From positions 1 through 64,000 of the IMG/VR virus record IMGVR_UViG_3300036799_000108: DNA of 64,000 bases. The stretch is one strand, 5' to 3'. The translations under genes and the position numbers were made by a program. The notes below the pieces were generated by a model. The model did no database searches. It worked only from the letters and a program-made list of their open reading frames with translations, and was not told where the DNA came from. This stretch comes from a virus. Within the stretch, counting starts at the first letter, position 1, and each line of letters opens with the position of its first letter. Below are positions 28,308-37,356 of this stretch, in pieces.

Positions 28308-28483
28308 ACGACCGCGAGATGGCGCTGCAGGAGGCTGGCGACGCCGCTGCCGACTGTGTGCAGCGCCTGGAGCGCATCAAAGGGTGGTTGGACGACCTGA
28401 CACCCGAGGAGGCCCAGCTCTGGTTCCTGGCGCGACAGGCGTGCGACCGGCTCTATTTGGCCGTCAATAAGCGCCAGCCATGA
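28304..28483 (+). CDS. Hypothetical helical protein, 59 aa
   Basis: A helical protein (EMALQEAGDAAADCVQRLER, EEAQLWFLARQACDRLYLAV). ATG 28304 overlaps the zinc-ribbon stop and its own stop overlaps the next start. Unknown function. Confidence 0.6.
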   Translation: MNDREMALQEAGDAAADCVQRLERIKGWLDDLTPEEAQLWFLARQACDRLYLAVNKRQP

Positions 28484-28776
28484 GCGAGACGGTGCAATTC
28501 TGCCCGAGGTGCCTAACCAAGACCTGGTTCGTGGGTGGTGTGTGCGAATGGTCGGACGGTCATCGCTGGCGCCAGGGCGACCGCGTGATGATCGCCATCG
28601 GACCGGACAGCACGCCTGGGGTGGTGATCCTAGCGTCGGGCAACGGCAAGTCACTGATGCTGGAGTTTGAGGCAATCCTGCATGGCCATGTCGGGACGAT
28701 GCCGGTGCTGCTCGAGGACGACGGCTGCTTTCGCTCTGTCGTCACAGGAGAGGTCGTAACTCTTCTTGGAGAGTAG
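28480..28776 (+). CDS. Small zinc-ribbon protein, 98 aa
   Basis: An N-terminal CPRCLTKTWFVGGVC knuckle, then a beta-rich part (RVMIAIGPDSTPGVVILASG, KSLMLEFEAILHGHVG) resembling an SH3- or OB-like barrel. It ends the rightward operon just before a convergent gene. Function unknown. Confidence 0.65.
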   Translation: MSETVQFCPRCLTKTWFVGGVCEWSDGHRWRQGDRVMIAIGPDSTPGVVILASGNGKSLMLEFEAILHGHVGTMPVLLEDDGCFRSVVTGEVVTLLGE

Positions 28777-28778
28777 CC

Positions 28779-29015
28779 TTACGGCCTCTCGATCACCTCA
28801 ACGTCGTCCAGCTTCAGGACGCACGCGAAACCGATGTCGTGCAGCATCCATCCCGTCGCGAATGGCGCTCCTTGGTGCCAGTGCGCAAGCACGAGGTCGC
28901 CAGCGCGCTTCACCGGCTTCCTGTTCGCGCCAGTGACATCCGTCCGAAGGCGCAGGACGGCATAGCCGTTGTGAGATCGCCAGGGGCGGAAGAATGGTTC
29001 GGTCGTGCGTGCCAT
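28779..29015 (-). CDS. Hypothetical protein, 78 aa
   Basis: A small beta-rich protein (SHNGYAVLRLRTDVTGANRK, GWMLHDIGFACVLKLDDVEV). ATG 29015 with AGGAGG close upstream is preferred to ATG 29030. It follows the next gene leftward and both lie between convergent rightward operons. Function unknown. Confidence 0.65.
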   Translation of the reverse strand: MARTTEPFFRPWRSHNGYAVLRLRTDVTGANRKPVKRAGDLVLAHWHQGAPFATGWMLHDIGFACVLKLDDVEVIERP

Positions 29016-29033
29016 GCGCCTCCTACTCATGGG

Positions 29034-29426
29034 CTAATCCGCCGGCGGCACGATCGACAAACAGGGGGGAGAGCCGGGGGGGTCGCGTGGGGCTGCACCA
29101 TAGGCGTCATAGAGTTGCTGCGACGGAAGGAGGTATCGGCCGCGGCGGATCGACGTCGCCTCGCTGCCCCAACGGCGGTGATGTTCCTCGGAAATCTCGT
29201 CTTCGGCAAAGGCTTTGGAGATCGCACCGTCGATCGAGAATATGTTGCACCCGAGCACCTCCGCCAGCGCTCGGCGCGTGGGCAACGACCTCTGTTGCTC
29301 GTAGAGCGCGCAGATGATCCCCAGCAGGGGCGCTGCCAGGGGATCCAGCACGTTGCGATGGTCGGCCAGCCACTCCTCGATCGCTCTGATGCGGTGGGCG
29401 GGGATTTCGGGCACCGAGTTGTCCAT
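29034..29426 (-). CDS. Hypothetical helical protein, 130 aa
   Basis: A helical protein (HRIRAIEEWLADHRNVLDPL, AAPLLGIICALYEQQRSLPT, then RRALAEVLGCNIFSIDGAIS) with an HTH-like segment in the middle. ATG 29426 is chosen since the upstream extension is not protein-like. It may be a regulator. It is separated from the late operon by terminators upstream. Confidence 0.65.
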   Translation of the reverse strand: MDNSVPEIPAHRIRAIEEWLADHRNVLDPLAAPLLGIICALYEQQRSLPTRRALAEVLGCNIFSIDGAISKAFAEDEISEEHHRRWGSEATSIRRGRYLLPSQQLYDAYGAAPRDPPGSPPCLSIVPPAD

Positions 29427-29489
29427 CACGGGTTTTGTCCCTCCAATTTGCGATGCCGGGGCAAACTGCCAGTCGCCGCAACTGAGCAC

Positions 29490-29522
29490 AAAAAAAGCCC
29501 GGCCTCACACGGGAGGACCGGG
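29490..29522 (-). terminator. Leftward rho-independent terminator
   Basis: On the minus strand CCCGG-T-CCTC pairs with GAGG-CCGGG (one bulged T) and is followed directly by C and seven T. It would stop leftward transcripts before the gene at 29426, which must then have its own promoter. Confidence 0.75.
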
Positions 29523-29843
29523 ACCGGGAGAGTATGTTCAGTTATCGCGCGCAACGCTACGGGCTTGCGGCGCCTCGCGCAACGGTAGCAGAATAAGGCG
29601 GGACGCAGCCGGGCTCTGACCCCCGACTACGTCCCTAACCATAGGACGAGCTCGAGGACTGCCCCATGGCTGCGATTAAATTGCACGGTTTGCTGTGCGT
29701 CGCGAAGCGGCCTTGTGCCGCTGGGGCGGGCTGGGCGCGTGATCGCGCCGTTAAAAATCAGTCTCGCCAATCAGTTAGGGTTCCGGCAGGCTGGTTACAG
29801 GCCCGACTCGGTGTCGGGTCGCCGCTGGAGCAACACATGACCT

Positions 29844-29872
29844 AAAACGCCGAAAGCCGCCACAAGGGCGGC
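29844..29872 (-). terminator. Second leftward terminator
   Basis: GCCGCC/GGCGGC (29856-29872) with a 5-nt loop is followed leftward by TTTCGGCGTTTT. It lies beyond the end of the late operon (30624), after the opposite-strand gene 29998-30594, so late transcripts would pass antisense through that gene before stopping. Confidence 0.5.
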
Positions 29873-29997
29873 CCTCCGCAGTCGATGATTAGGTACCTGG
29901 CAGTCCTGATCATCGTACAAGCAGCGCCCGAAATCAAGCCCGTCTTGGCTACGGAGGTGCGCGTCCAAATGGATGGCCTCGGCATGGGGGGAACACC

Positions 29998-30594
29998 ATG
30001 ACGAAGCGCAGACCAAGTTCTGATCGTATCCGCCCCTGGCACCGCGGCTCGGTGTTCGGTGACGGCCGACGCCGGCCTATGAACCGCGATGAAAAGGGCA
30101 TCTGGCGGCGCCTCGTGCATCGCCACGTCAGGGCCGGCGGGATCGGCCCCAAGGGCGCCTGGGCGCTGGAGGTGCTACCGGACTACCTCGCGCGGGACGG
30201 CCGCTGTGACCCGTCACACGCCCGTCTGGCGGCTGATGCCGGAGTGGGGGAGAGCACGGTCGCGCGGGCCCTGGCGGACGCCAAGGCCGTTGGGCTGCTG
30301 GATTGGGATCGCCGGCTCGTGCGCACCGGCTGGCGGGCCGAGCAGACCAGCAACGCCTATGTGCTGATCGTGCCGGGCAGCAGGGCAGGGGAGGGAGCAC
30401 CGCCGCCTCAGCCTGCACCGCCTATCAAGAGCTTAAAGCTTGAATCTGGTTACACTGTCGCCGTGAATGTCGCAGCACTGCCGGTGATGGATCCCGCCGC
30501 CCAACAGGCCAGGATCGCGGCTAAATGGGCAGAGGAACGGCGGCTGCGGCTCGCCCGACTCGGTGCGAATCGAGGGGTGAATCGCATGGGCTAG
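29998..30594 (+). CDS. Winged-helix, replication-protein-like
   Basis: A 198-residue protein whose middle (AWALEVLPDYLARDGRCDPS, HARLAADAGVGESTVARALA, DAKAVGLLDWDRRLVRTGWR) is a classical winged-helix domain like those of phage and plasmid replication initiators. The start has a strong GGGGGGAA. The C-terminal 70 residues are a proline-rich linker and a basic helix. It is the only rightward gene between two leftward regions and is read antisense by late transcription. Confidence 0.65.
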   Translation: MTKRRPSSDRIRPWHRGSVFGDGRRRPMNRDEKGIWRRLVHRHVRAGGIGPKGAWALEVLPDYLARDGRCDPSHARLAADAGVGESTVARALADAKAVGLLDWDRRLVRTGWRAEQTSNAYVLIVPGSRAGEGAPPPQPAPPIKSLKLESGYTVAVNVAALPVMDPAAQQARIAAKWAEERRLRLARLGANRGVNRMG

Positions 30595-30623
30595 TTTTGT
30601 TCTGACGGCCCGACGGCCCACGG

Positions 30624-31619
30624 TCAGAAGATCGTGGTGATCATCGGGCCGATGCTGGGGATCGTGGCCACGCCGGCGGCGGCCCAGTGCTCAATGGCGG
30701 CCTGGGTGACCCAGACGGGCGGCGGGGCCACGCCAGCCCAGTGCTCCAGCGCGGCCTGCGTCACCGCGATCTGAACGAAGCCGCTGGTCGTGGTGGCCCA
30801 ATGCTCGAAGGCGACCTGGGTGACCCAGAGCGGCGAGGCATCCGTGCCGCCCCACTCTTCCAGCGCGATCTGGGTGACCTGTGCCGCCGGGCTGCCGGCA
30901 CCCCACTCCTCGATGGCGATCTGGGTGACCTGCGCATCGGGGAACAGAACTTGCCACTGCTCGACCGCCGCCTGGGTGAGCCACATCTGTGGCACCGGGA
31001 GGTACCACTCCTCGACCGCGGCCTGGGTGACGAGCGCGTTGGTATTGATCGTGGCGCCTGCGGTGAAGCCGCTGGTGAAGCCGCTCGGGACTGTGCCGCT
31101 GAACGCGCTGTCACCGAAGTTTGCGACGATATTGCCTGCGCCGTTGAAATACGCCCAGGGGTACAGCGGTAAGCCCAAACCGCCTGTGATACCGATGCCC
31201 CCAACGCCGGTCCCCGGTGAGGCTGCGGCGCTATTGTTCCAGTTCCCCGATGGCGCTACACGAAACCAGATCAGACGATTGGAAAGATCAACCGCAACGC
31301 CATACACATCTCCGGACGATCTGACGCCAAGTTGTATCCCGGTAGAGACGTTATCGACAGAAATGGTTCCGTTTATATTCACGACTGCGGAAGGGGCTAC
31401 CGTGGTCGATATTCCAAGCGTGGTGTTGATACCCACCAAACCTATATAGGTGGCTGAATTGGTAGTGTTCATGGTAAATTCTAAATAGAACTTCCCGCTG
31501 GCTTGCCGGTCTGCGGCGCGAAGTCCTTGAGCGACAGTAATCGTTGTCGCCGTCAGATTGCCATTCGACAACGTGACGCTGGCGGTTTTGTCGGTGGTGC
31601 TCCATGTGGTGCCAGCCAT
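30624..31619 (-). CDS. Fibre protein with SPRY-like domain and VTQxAxExW repeats
   Basis: A 331-residue protein, the last of the late operon. Residues 1-190 look like a SPRY/lectin-type beta sandwich (GKFYLEFTMNTTNSATYIGL, then YGVAVDLSNRLIWFRV and YPWAYFNGAGNIVANFGDSA). Residues about 195-320 contain seven copies of VTQxAxExW (for example VTQAAVEEW, LTQAAVEQW, VTQIAIEEW, VTQAAIEHW) separated by short proline-rich spacers. The repeats resemble elements in other phage virion proteins where each forms a strand-turn that assembles along a fibre. It probably binds the host surface. Confidence 0.75.
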   Translation of the reverse strand: MAGTTWSTTDKTASVTLSNGNLTATTITVAQGLRAADRQASGKFYLEFTMNTTNSATYIGLVGINTTLGISTTVAPSAVVNINGTISVDNVSTGIQLGVRSSGDVYGVAVDLSNRLIWFRVAPSGNWNNSAAASPGTGVGGIGITGGLGLPLYPWAYFNGAGNIVANFGDSAFSGTVPSGFTSGFTAGATINTNALVTQAAVEEWYLPVPQMWLTQAAVEQWQVLFPDAQVTQIAIEEWGAGSPAAQVTQIALEEWGGTDASPLWVTQVAFEHWATTTSGFVQIAVTQAALEHWAGVAPPPVWVTQAAIEHWAAAGVATIPSIGPMITTIF

Positions 31620-31652
31620 CGCTTAGCTCACAACTCGTGCTACATTATCGGC

Positions 31653-32243
31653 ATGAGACATGCGAGCATCACAGCCGACTGTGTGGTCTGTGGAACCGCC
31701 TTTCATCCGTGGCGGCACGCGATCGGACGCGCGCGCTTCTGTAGCCGAGCCTGCTATAAGAACAGATTGGGCAGCAACACCGAGGAAAAGTTCTGGACAA
31801 ACGTCGTGAAAGGCGATGACTGCTGGATCTACAAGCGTGTAGGCCGGCGTGGTTACGGAAAGATGCTGGCGGATGGTAGGCATAAGCGGGCTCACCGGAT
31901 CGCCTGGGAACTGAACAAGGGGGAAATACCCGCAGGACTGTTCGTTTGCCACACTTGCGATAACCCGTCCTGCGTTCGACCTGACCATCTGTTCCTCGGT
32001 ACAGCCGCCGACAACACTGCCGATATGCTGGCGAAGGGGAGGCGTGTCGCACCAAGCACCGCCAACAGACCGCGCGGTGAACGTCACCACAATAGCAAGA
32101 TCACTGCCACCGAAGCTCGTCGCATCAAAGCGCTTTGGGCAAAAGGCGGCAGAAGACAGGCAGACATCGGTGCTATGTTCGGTGTCAGCCAGACTGCCGT
32201 GTATCATATCGTTCATGGGCACAGTTGGGCACATATCAGCTAA
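31653..32243 (+). CDS. HNH homing endonuclease 1
   Basis: A 196-residue free-standing homing endonuclease. It has an N-terminal zinc motif (CVVCGTAF, then FCSRACY), the HNH_3 core (HRIAWELNKG, CHTCDNPSCVRPDHLFLGT, then NTADMLAKGR) and a C-terminal HTH (RQADIGAMFGVSQTAVYHIV). It lies opposite to the late operon between two fibre genes, and its stop overlaps the stop of fibre copy 1 by eight bases. A short promoter-like stretch precedes ATG 31653. Confidence 0.9.
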   Translation: MRHASITADCVVCGTAFHPWRHAIGRARFCSRACYKNRLGSNTEEKFWTNVVKGDDCWIYKRVGRRGYGKMLADGRHKRAHRIAWELNKGEIPAGLFVCHTCDNPSCVRPDHLFLGTAADNTADMLAKGRRVAPSTANRPRGERHHNSKITATEARRIKALWAKGGRRQADIGAMFGVSQTAVYHIVHGHSWAHIS

Positions 32244-33720
32244 TTACGACCGGGCCGATTTGGCAATTATCCGCATTGGCCGCCGTCCAGGCCGAGCCGG
32301 TGTTCGGATCGGTGAGATCCATGCGCCATGCCCACTGCCAGCCGCTGTTGGTCAGCGTGAGTGTCGGCGAGGCGACAGTCGTGGAGCCAGACTTGATCCG
32401 CATCGAAGCGGTGCGCGAACCAGCATCGGACTTCTGCATATACCCGCGTGTAGTCATCGCGATGATGGCGCCAGGGGTAGGCGTTGGCGTGATGGTGCCG
32501 AAGGCGTAGAAGTCCGCGTCGTTCACCGTGCTGTCGTAGACATAGGTTGCTGTGCCGTCCTGCTGGGCTTCACTGACCACATCGCAATTCGCGCTGATCG
32601 TAAAAGTTATCGAACAGAGTGCCGCGTTGCTGGTGGTCATAGCGGGCGAGGCCGCAGGGAAACTCGCATACGAGGTCGTGCTGGTACCTCCTGATGTCAC
32701 GGTTCCGCCAAAGCTAAAAGTGCCGGACGACGTATCGCTGACAAAACCGAACCAATACTGTGTTCCTTTAGCCACCGTGACTGGTGTTCCAAAGGTAAAC
32801 GTATTGATCCCCGTTACGGGGTTTGTGATGGCGGTAGCCGAGCCCAGCACCGTCGTCGGTGCACTTCCTGAAGACGCGAAGATCGAGCACTTCATATTGC
32901 CCGTGTAGCCAGCGCCCAGGGTGACAGTTGCCGTGCCAATCGTGCCGTCCCAGGCGGCCACAAAGGACGAGTATCGCGGCTGCCCTGCTGTGATGCCGGC
33001 GTTCGATATGATCGTGTAGGGCGTTTGGATGGCCGTCGTCGGCGACCGCGAGAACTGCACACTCGCATCGCTCGCTGGCATCCGGGTGTAGCACCGAATG
33101 TCGCCTATCCACGCCACGCTCGATGCGTCGGAGCGCCAGAACAGATCATCGACCTGTTGGTTAACACTCGCGTTCACTCCGAATGTCAGTCGGTTGGCGT
33201 AAGCATTTACAGAGTTCTGCGTATCCAGGCTGCCCAGCGCGTGGTCGTTGCTAGTGTTGCCGTTCTTGCGCACCACCCAACTGCCGGTCGTGTTGTTGAT
33301 CACCACTTCGATCTCGAACGCATACCATGTGGCGCTTGCTGTCACCGCGCCGGTATAGGTGTCCAGCGTCGTTCCTGCTGGACCGCCGGAAGTCAGCAGG
33401 ATCGCGCCGTCGCTACGGAACACTACAGAGCATTGCGCTGTAGCTCCGTCTCCCAAGGAAAAGTAGGTAACACTTGACGTTCCTGATAGAGCTGCGGTCT
33501 GATAAAACGCGCAGACGATGTGGTGAACAGCATCGTTTTGCCCACTGTTCTTGATGAGGTTCATGCCAAGGGTGGCACACTGCAAGGCACGACTGCCCGC
33601 AAATCGGCCGGCTACTAGGGTGTAGTTGACGGAGCTGCCTGTGATGGCGTCCCAATACCCGTTGATGGCATCGGCGGCCGCCGTATACAGATCGAACCCG
33701 TCACCAAAGGACCATGCCAT
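32236..33720 (-). CDS. Concanavalin-like fibre protein, copy 1
   Basis: A 494-residue member of a family with three copies here. It begins MAWSFGDGFDLYTAAADAIN and contains a lectin-like sandwich (VHHIVCAFYQ, FSLGDGATAQCSVVFRSDGA, WYAFEIEVVINNTTGSWVVR) followed by a beta-rich C-terminal domain ending in a conserved segment (TTRGYMQKSDAGSRTASMRI ... IGPVVIS). The lectin-like part suggests binding to carbohydrate on the host surface. Its neighbour upstream on the other strand is HNH 2. Confidence 0.8.
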   Translation of the reverse strand: MAWSFGDGFDLYTAAADAINGYWDAITGSSVNYTLVAGRFAGSRALQCATLGMNLIKNSGQNDAVHHIVCAFYQTAALSGTSSVTYFSLGDGATAQCSVVFRSDGAILLTSGGPAGTTLDTYTGAVTASATWYAFEIEVVINNTTGSWVVRKNGNTSNDHALGSLDTQNSVNAYANRLTFGVNASVNQQVDDLFWRSDASSVAWIGDIRCYTRMPASDASVQFSRSPTTAIQTPYTIISNAGITAGQPRYSSFVAAWDGTIGTATVTLGAGYTGNMKCSIFASSGSAPTTVLGSATAITNPVTGINTFTFGTPVTVAKGTQYWFGFVSDTSSGTFSFGGTVTSGGTSTTSYASFPAASPAMTTSNAALCSITFTISANCDVVSEAQQDGTATYVYDSTVNDADFYAFGTITPTPTPGAIIAMTTRGYMQKSDAGSRTASMRIKSGSTTVASPTLTLTNSGWQWAWRMDLTDPNTGSAWTAANADNCQIGPVVIS

Positions 33721-33757
33721 CTCACGTCACCATGCCGAGTTGTGCTATGTTCGCTCG

Positions 33758-34363
33758 ATGAGCCAGCCAAGCCTCACGGTCAATTGCATCAACTGCAACA
33801 AGGTCTATCACCCCAGGCCGTCTCAGTTCAGGCGGAGCACACGTCACTTTTGCAGCCGCGCATGTGCGGACGGTCGTAGAATGGGAACCGTGGAGGAGCG
33901 GTTCTGGCGAAACGTCGTCCACGGGCGGGGATGTTGGACCTACGAGAATGTGGGAGGAAATGGATACGGGAAGTTGCTCGTCAATGGAAAACACACACGC
34001 GCGCATCGTCTTGCATGGAAACTGACCAACGGGGTCATCCCGACCGATATGCTTGTCTGCCATTCCTGCGACAACCCGTCCTGCGTGAGACCCGACCACC
34101 TGTTCCTTGGCACCAACGCTGATAATAGTGCGGACATGAACGCCAAAGGACGGACTGCCAGAGGAGAAAGATGCGCCCCCAGGAATCCTGCACGAGGCGA
34201 GCGTGATGCCAACGCGGTCTTGACCGCAGCCAAAGTCAGACGCATCCGGCTGCTTTACGCCACTGGACGAATTAGCCAGCAGAAGATCGCCGACAGTTTT
34301 GGGGTTAATCAAACTTGCATCTCCGCAGTCGTGCGACGGTTTACCTGGGCACATGTCAGGTGA
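33758..34363 (+). CDS. HNH homing endonuclease 2
   Basis: A 201-residue paralogue of HNH 1 with the same architecture: zinc motif (CINCNKVYHPRPS, FCSRACA), HNH core (HRLAWKLTNG, CHSCDNPSCVRPDHLFLGT) and a C-terminal HTH (SQQKIADSFGVNQTCISAVV). Its end overlaps fibre copy 2 by eight bases exactly as HNH 1 overlaps copy 1. The two endonucleases are clearly the same cassette in two versions. Confidence 0.9.
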   Translation: MSQPSLTVNCINCNKVYHPRPSQFRRSTRHFCSRACADGRRMGTVEERFWRNVVHGRGCWTYENVGGNGYGKLLVNGKHTRAHRLAWKLTNGVIPTDMLVCHSCDNPSCVRPDHLFLGTNADNSADMNAKGRTARGERCAPRNPARGERDANAVLTAAKVRRIRLLYATGRISQQKIADSFGVNQTCISAVVRRFTWAHVR

Positions 34364-35855
34364 CTATCGCCGGACCGATATTGACAGCATCCACCGCCGC
34401 GGCCGTCCACGCCAAGCCGGTGTTGGGATCGACGAGGTCGGTGCGCGATACCCACTGAAAGCTCTGAGCTGCCAGGGCCAGCGGCGACGAGGCCACGGTT
34501 GTGCCGCCCGATTTGATCTGCACCGCGGCGCTGCGGTTACCGGCATCGCTCTTCTGTATATACCCGCGTGTAGTGACGCCGACGATGGTCGTGGGCGTGC
34601 TGGCGATGGTGCCGATGCTGTAGAGATCGGCGTGGCCGACGGCGTTGTCGGAGACGTAGCTGGCGGTGCCGTCCTGCTGCTGCTCGTTGACAAACTGAGC
34701 GTTGGCAATTGTCGTTGGGGTGATGCTTGCCGTAAAGACACGCGGGGAGGCGCCGGACGTGACTACTGGATTGCTAGTCGGGAAAGAGGCATAGGTGTCG
34801 CTGGACCGAAAGTAGGCTGTCGTTGTATTGCTTGTCACGTATTGCCCCGAGCCTGCATCGGCATTGAAGGCAATGAAGTATAAGGTTCCTGCGACGACGG
34901 ACGGCGGTGATGAAAAAGTAAACGTATTGTTTCCCACCCCTGGTGCGCTGATCGGTGTGGCCGAACCTAAAGCCGTCGCCGGCAAGCCTCCAGAACTTGA
35001 ATAGAGAGAGCATTTGAAGTTTGCAGTTGAGGCGACAGCGATGGCTATCGTCAACGAAGTGAGCGTGCCAGAGGCAATCGGTGTGAATGGAATGTATTGG
35101 CCTTGGTTGGCGAGGACCGCTGTAGATGACTGGTTCGGATATGGTGTCATCGGCACCACGCTACCGGAGCGGGTGAACTGCACCGATTGATCGGCCAGGG
35201 GCATCCGGGTGAAGCACCGCACGTCGCCGGTCCACGCGACGCTCGATGCGTCGCTGCGCCAGAGGAAGTCGTCGATGGTCTGTCCAAGACTGGTAGCAAA
35301 GTTCGAGCCGACTGCAATCTTATTCGCATAATTGTTGGCTGAAGCGCGGGTGTTCAGCGAGCCGAGCGTGAAGTCGTTGCTGGAATTGCCGTTCTTGCGC
35401 ACACTGATCGACCCGGTCGTATTGTTGATCACCACCTCGATCTCGAACGAGTACCAAGTGTTAATCGCCGCTATTGCCCCGGTATAAGTCGCCAGCGTCG
35501 TTCCACCCAACGCACCTGATTGCAACAAAATCGCTCCGTCGCTGCGGAAGACGATCGTGCATTGCGCCGTAGCGCCATCAGATAGCGTGAAGAATGTTCC
35601 ATTGGTCGTTCCAGTAAGAGGGGGCACCTGTAGAATGGCCACTGTAATATGATGCACGGCATCATTGATGCCGGAAGTTTTGCTTATGTAGGGTGTAATG
35701 CTGCTGGTGGGAGACAACAGGCCGCGACTGCCGGCGAACCGACCGCTTGCAGACAACGCCAGCGATGCTGTGCTGCCAAACGTCGCATCCCAATAGGTGC
35801 CGCAGTCGGTGAGTGTCGCGTAGAGATCGAACCCGTCGCCGAAGAAGAATGCCAT
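34356..35855 (-). CDS. Concanavalin-like fibre protein, copy 2
   Basis: A 499-residue paralogue (MAFFFGDGFDLYATLTDCGT at the start; FTLSDGATAQCTIVFRSDGA and WYSFEIEVVINNTTGSISVR in the lectin-like part; VTTRGYIQKSDAGNRSAAVQ near the end). The central portion differs from copies 1 and 3, as if variation is concentrated there. It is preceded on the opposite strand by HNH 2. Confidence 0.8.
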   Translation of the reverse strand: MAFFFGDGFDLYATLTDCGTYWDATFGSTASLALSASGRFAGSRGLLSPTSSITPYISKTSGINDAVHHITVAILQVPPLTGTTNGTFFTLSDGATAQCTIVFRSDGAILLQSGALGGTTLATYTGAIAAINTWYSFEIEVVINNTTGSISVRKNGNSSNDFTLGSLNTRASANNYANKIAVGSNFATSLGQTIDDFLWRSDASSVAWTGDVRCFTRMPLADQSVQFTRSGSVVPMTPYPNQSSTAVLANQGQYIPFTPIASGTLTSLTIAIAVASTANFKCSLYSSSGGLPATALGSATPISAPGVGNNTFTFSSPPSVVAGTLYFIAFNADAGSGQYVTSNTTTAYFRSSDTYASFPTSNPVVTSGASPRVFTASITPTTIANAQFVNEQQQDGTASYVSDNAVGHADLYSIGTIASTPTTIVGVTTRGYIQKSDAGNRSAAVQIKSGGTTVASSPLALAAQSFQWVSRTDLVDPNTGLAWTAAAVDAVNIGPAIVT

Positions 35856-35868
35856 CCCACCCTCGCTG

Positions 35869-37353
35869 CTAGCTGACGATGATCGGCCCGATCTGGGCGC
35901 TGTTCACCGCGGTTGCGGTCCAGGCCGCGCCTGTGTTCGGGTCCGTGACGTCGGTGCGGTAGAGCCACGTCCAGACGCCCGCAGACAGGCTGCCAGCCGG
36001 TGTCGACTGGACCGTGGTCGAGCCAGACTTGAGCTGCATGGCAGTCGAGCGCGGCCCGGTGTCGCTCTTCTGGACGAACCCTCGTGTGGTCACCGCGATC
36101 GTCCCAGCCGGCGTGCTGCCGATCCCGGCGACGTTGTAGAAGTCCGCGTGGCTGACCGTGCTGTCGATGACATAGGATGTGGTGCCGTCCTGCTGCGCTT
36201 CGGCAACCACACTGCTGTTGGTGCCCACCGAGATCGTCAGCGAACAGACCACCGCTGCGGCGGCGCTGGTGGTCGGTGATGCGGCCGGGAAGCTCGCATA
36301 GGCAGTCGTGCTCTGGAGGCCGGTCGTGCCGCTGGCCACGCTCCAAGTGCCGGAAGCCGTGTCGCTGTCAAAGCCAATCCAATATTGCGTCCCCTTGGCC
36401 ACGGCAACCGGCGTGCCAAAGGTGAGCGCATTGGAGCCACTGGCCGGGTTCGTGACGACGGTCGCAGATCCAAGCACGGTCGTTGGTGCGGTGCCGGAAG
36501 AAGCGAAGATGGAGCACTTGAGGTTGCCGGTATAGCCAGTGCCGAGCGAGACCGTCGCGGCGCCGATTGTGCCGTCATACGCCGCCGTGAATGCAGTGTA
36601 GCGGGCGGTGCCATTCGCGACGGCTGCGGTCGTCGATGCTGTGACTGGCGTCTGCGTGTTGACGGTTGGCGTCCGCGAGAACTGCACGCTGGCATCGGAG
36701 GCTGGCATGCGCGTGTAGCAGCGGATGTCGCCCATCCAGGCCACGCTGCTCGCGTCGCTGCGCCAGAAGAGGTCGTCGATTGGCTGACCTGTCACCAAGG
36801 TGTTCAACCCAACCAACAGCTTATTAGCGTAGGCATTCGCCGAGTTCTGCGTGTCTATGCTTCCACTCGCAAAGTCATTGCTGGTGTTGCCGTTCTTTCT
36901 GACGTTGAACGCGCCGGTCGTGTTGTTGATAACGATCTCGAATTCGAACGCATACCATGTATTGATCGTCGGGAAGGCTCCTGTGTAAGTCGCAAGGACC
37001 GTTCCGGCAGGCCCACCGGAGGTCAGCAGAATGGCACCATCGCTACGGAACACGATGGAGCATTGCGCTGTCGCCCCATCAAACAGTCCCAAATACAAAC
37101 CCAAATTAGAGCCGGTGATCGTCGCAGTTTGCCTGAATGCACACACGATGTGGTGCACGGCATCGTTGACGCCAGACGTTTTGGTTAGAGAAACACTAAG
37201 GGAATTTCCGAGCTGCCACGCCTGACTGCCGGCGAAGCGTCCTGCGACCAGCGTGGTGAGCGAGCCAACCGTTGCGGCTGAGTCCCAATAGCCTTGGATC
37301 GCGTCAGCCGCCGCCGCATACAGGTCGAATCCGTCGCCAAAGTTGAACGCCAT
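35869..37353 (-). CDS. Concanavalin-like fibre protein, copy 3
   Basis: A 494-residue paralogue (MAFNFGDGFDLYAAAADAIQ; LGLFDGATAQCSIVFRSDGA; VTTRGFVQKSDTGPRSTAMQ). It is closest to copy 1 over its whole length. It has no HNH gene attached: only 13 bases separate it from copy 2. It may be the ancestral member from which the endonuclease-linked copies arose. Confidence 0.8.
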   Translation of the reverse strand: MAFNFGDGFDLYAAAADAIQGYWDSAATVGSLTTLVAGRFAGSQAWQLGNSLSVSLTKTSGVNDAVHHIVCAFRQTATITGSNLGLYLGLFDGATAQCSIVFRSDGAILLTSGGPAGTVLATYTGAFPTINTWYAFEFEIVINNTTGAFNVRKNGNTSNDFASGSIDTQNSANAYANKLLVGLNTLVTGQPIDDLFWRSDASSVAWMGDIRCYTRMPASDASVQFSRTPTVNTQTPVTASTTAAVANGTARYTAFTAAYDGTIGAATVSLGTGYTGNLKCSIFASSGTAPTTVLGSATVVTNPASGSNALTFGTPVAVAKGTQYWIGFDSDTASGTWSVASGTTGLQSTTAYASFPAASPTTSAAAAVVCSLTISVGTNSSVVAEAQQDGTTSYVIDSTVSHADFYNVAGIGSTPAGTIAVTTRGFVQKSDTGPRSTAMQLKSGSTTVQSTPAGSLSAGVWTWLYRTDVTDPNTGAAWTATAVNSAQIGPIIVS

Positions 37354-37356
37354 GGC

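Larger units (their letters stand above)
29427..29997. other. 570-bp non-coding region between operons
   Basis: I see no supported gene here. It contains two leftward terminators (29490-29522 and 29844-29872) and a repeat AATCAG at 29756 and 29770 separated by TCTCGCCA-like sequence. The region lies upstream of a possible replication gene, so an origin is conceivable, but no iterons are visible. Confidence 0.6.

Noticed and set aside
29620-29700. Possible tRNA in the non-coding region
   Set aside because: No cloverleaf could be drawn by eye.
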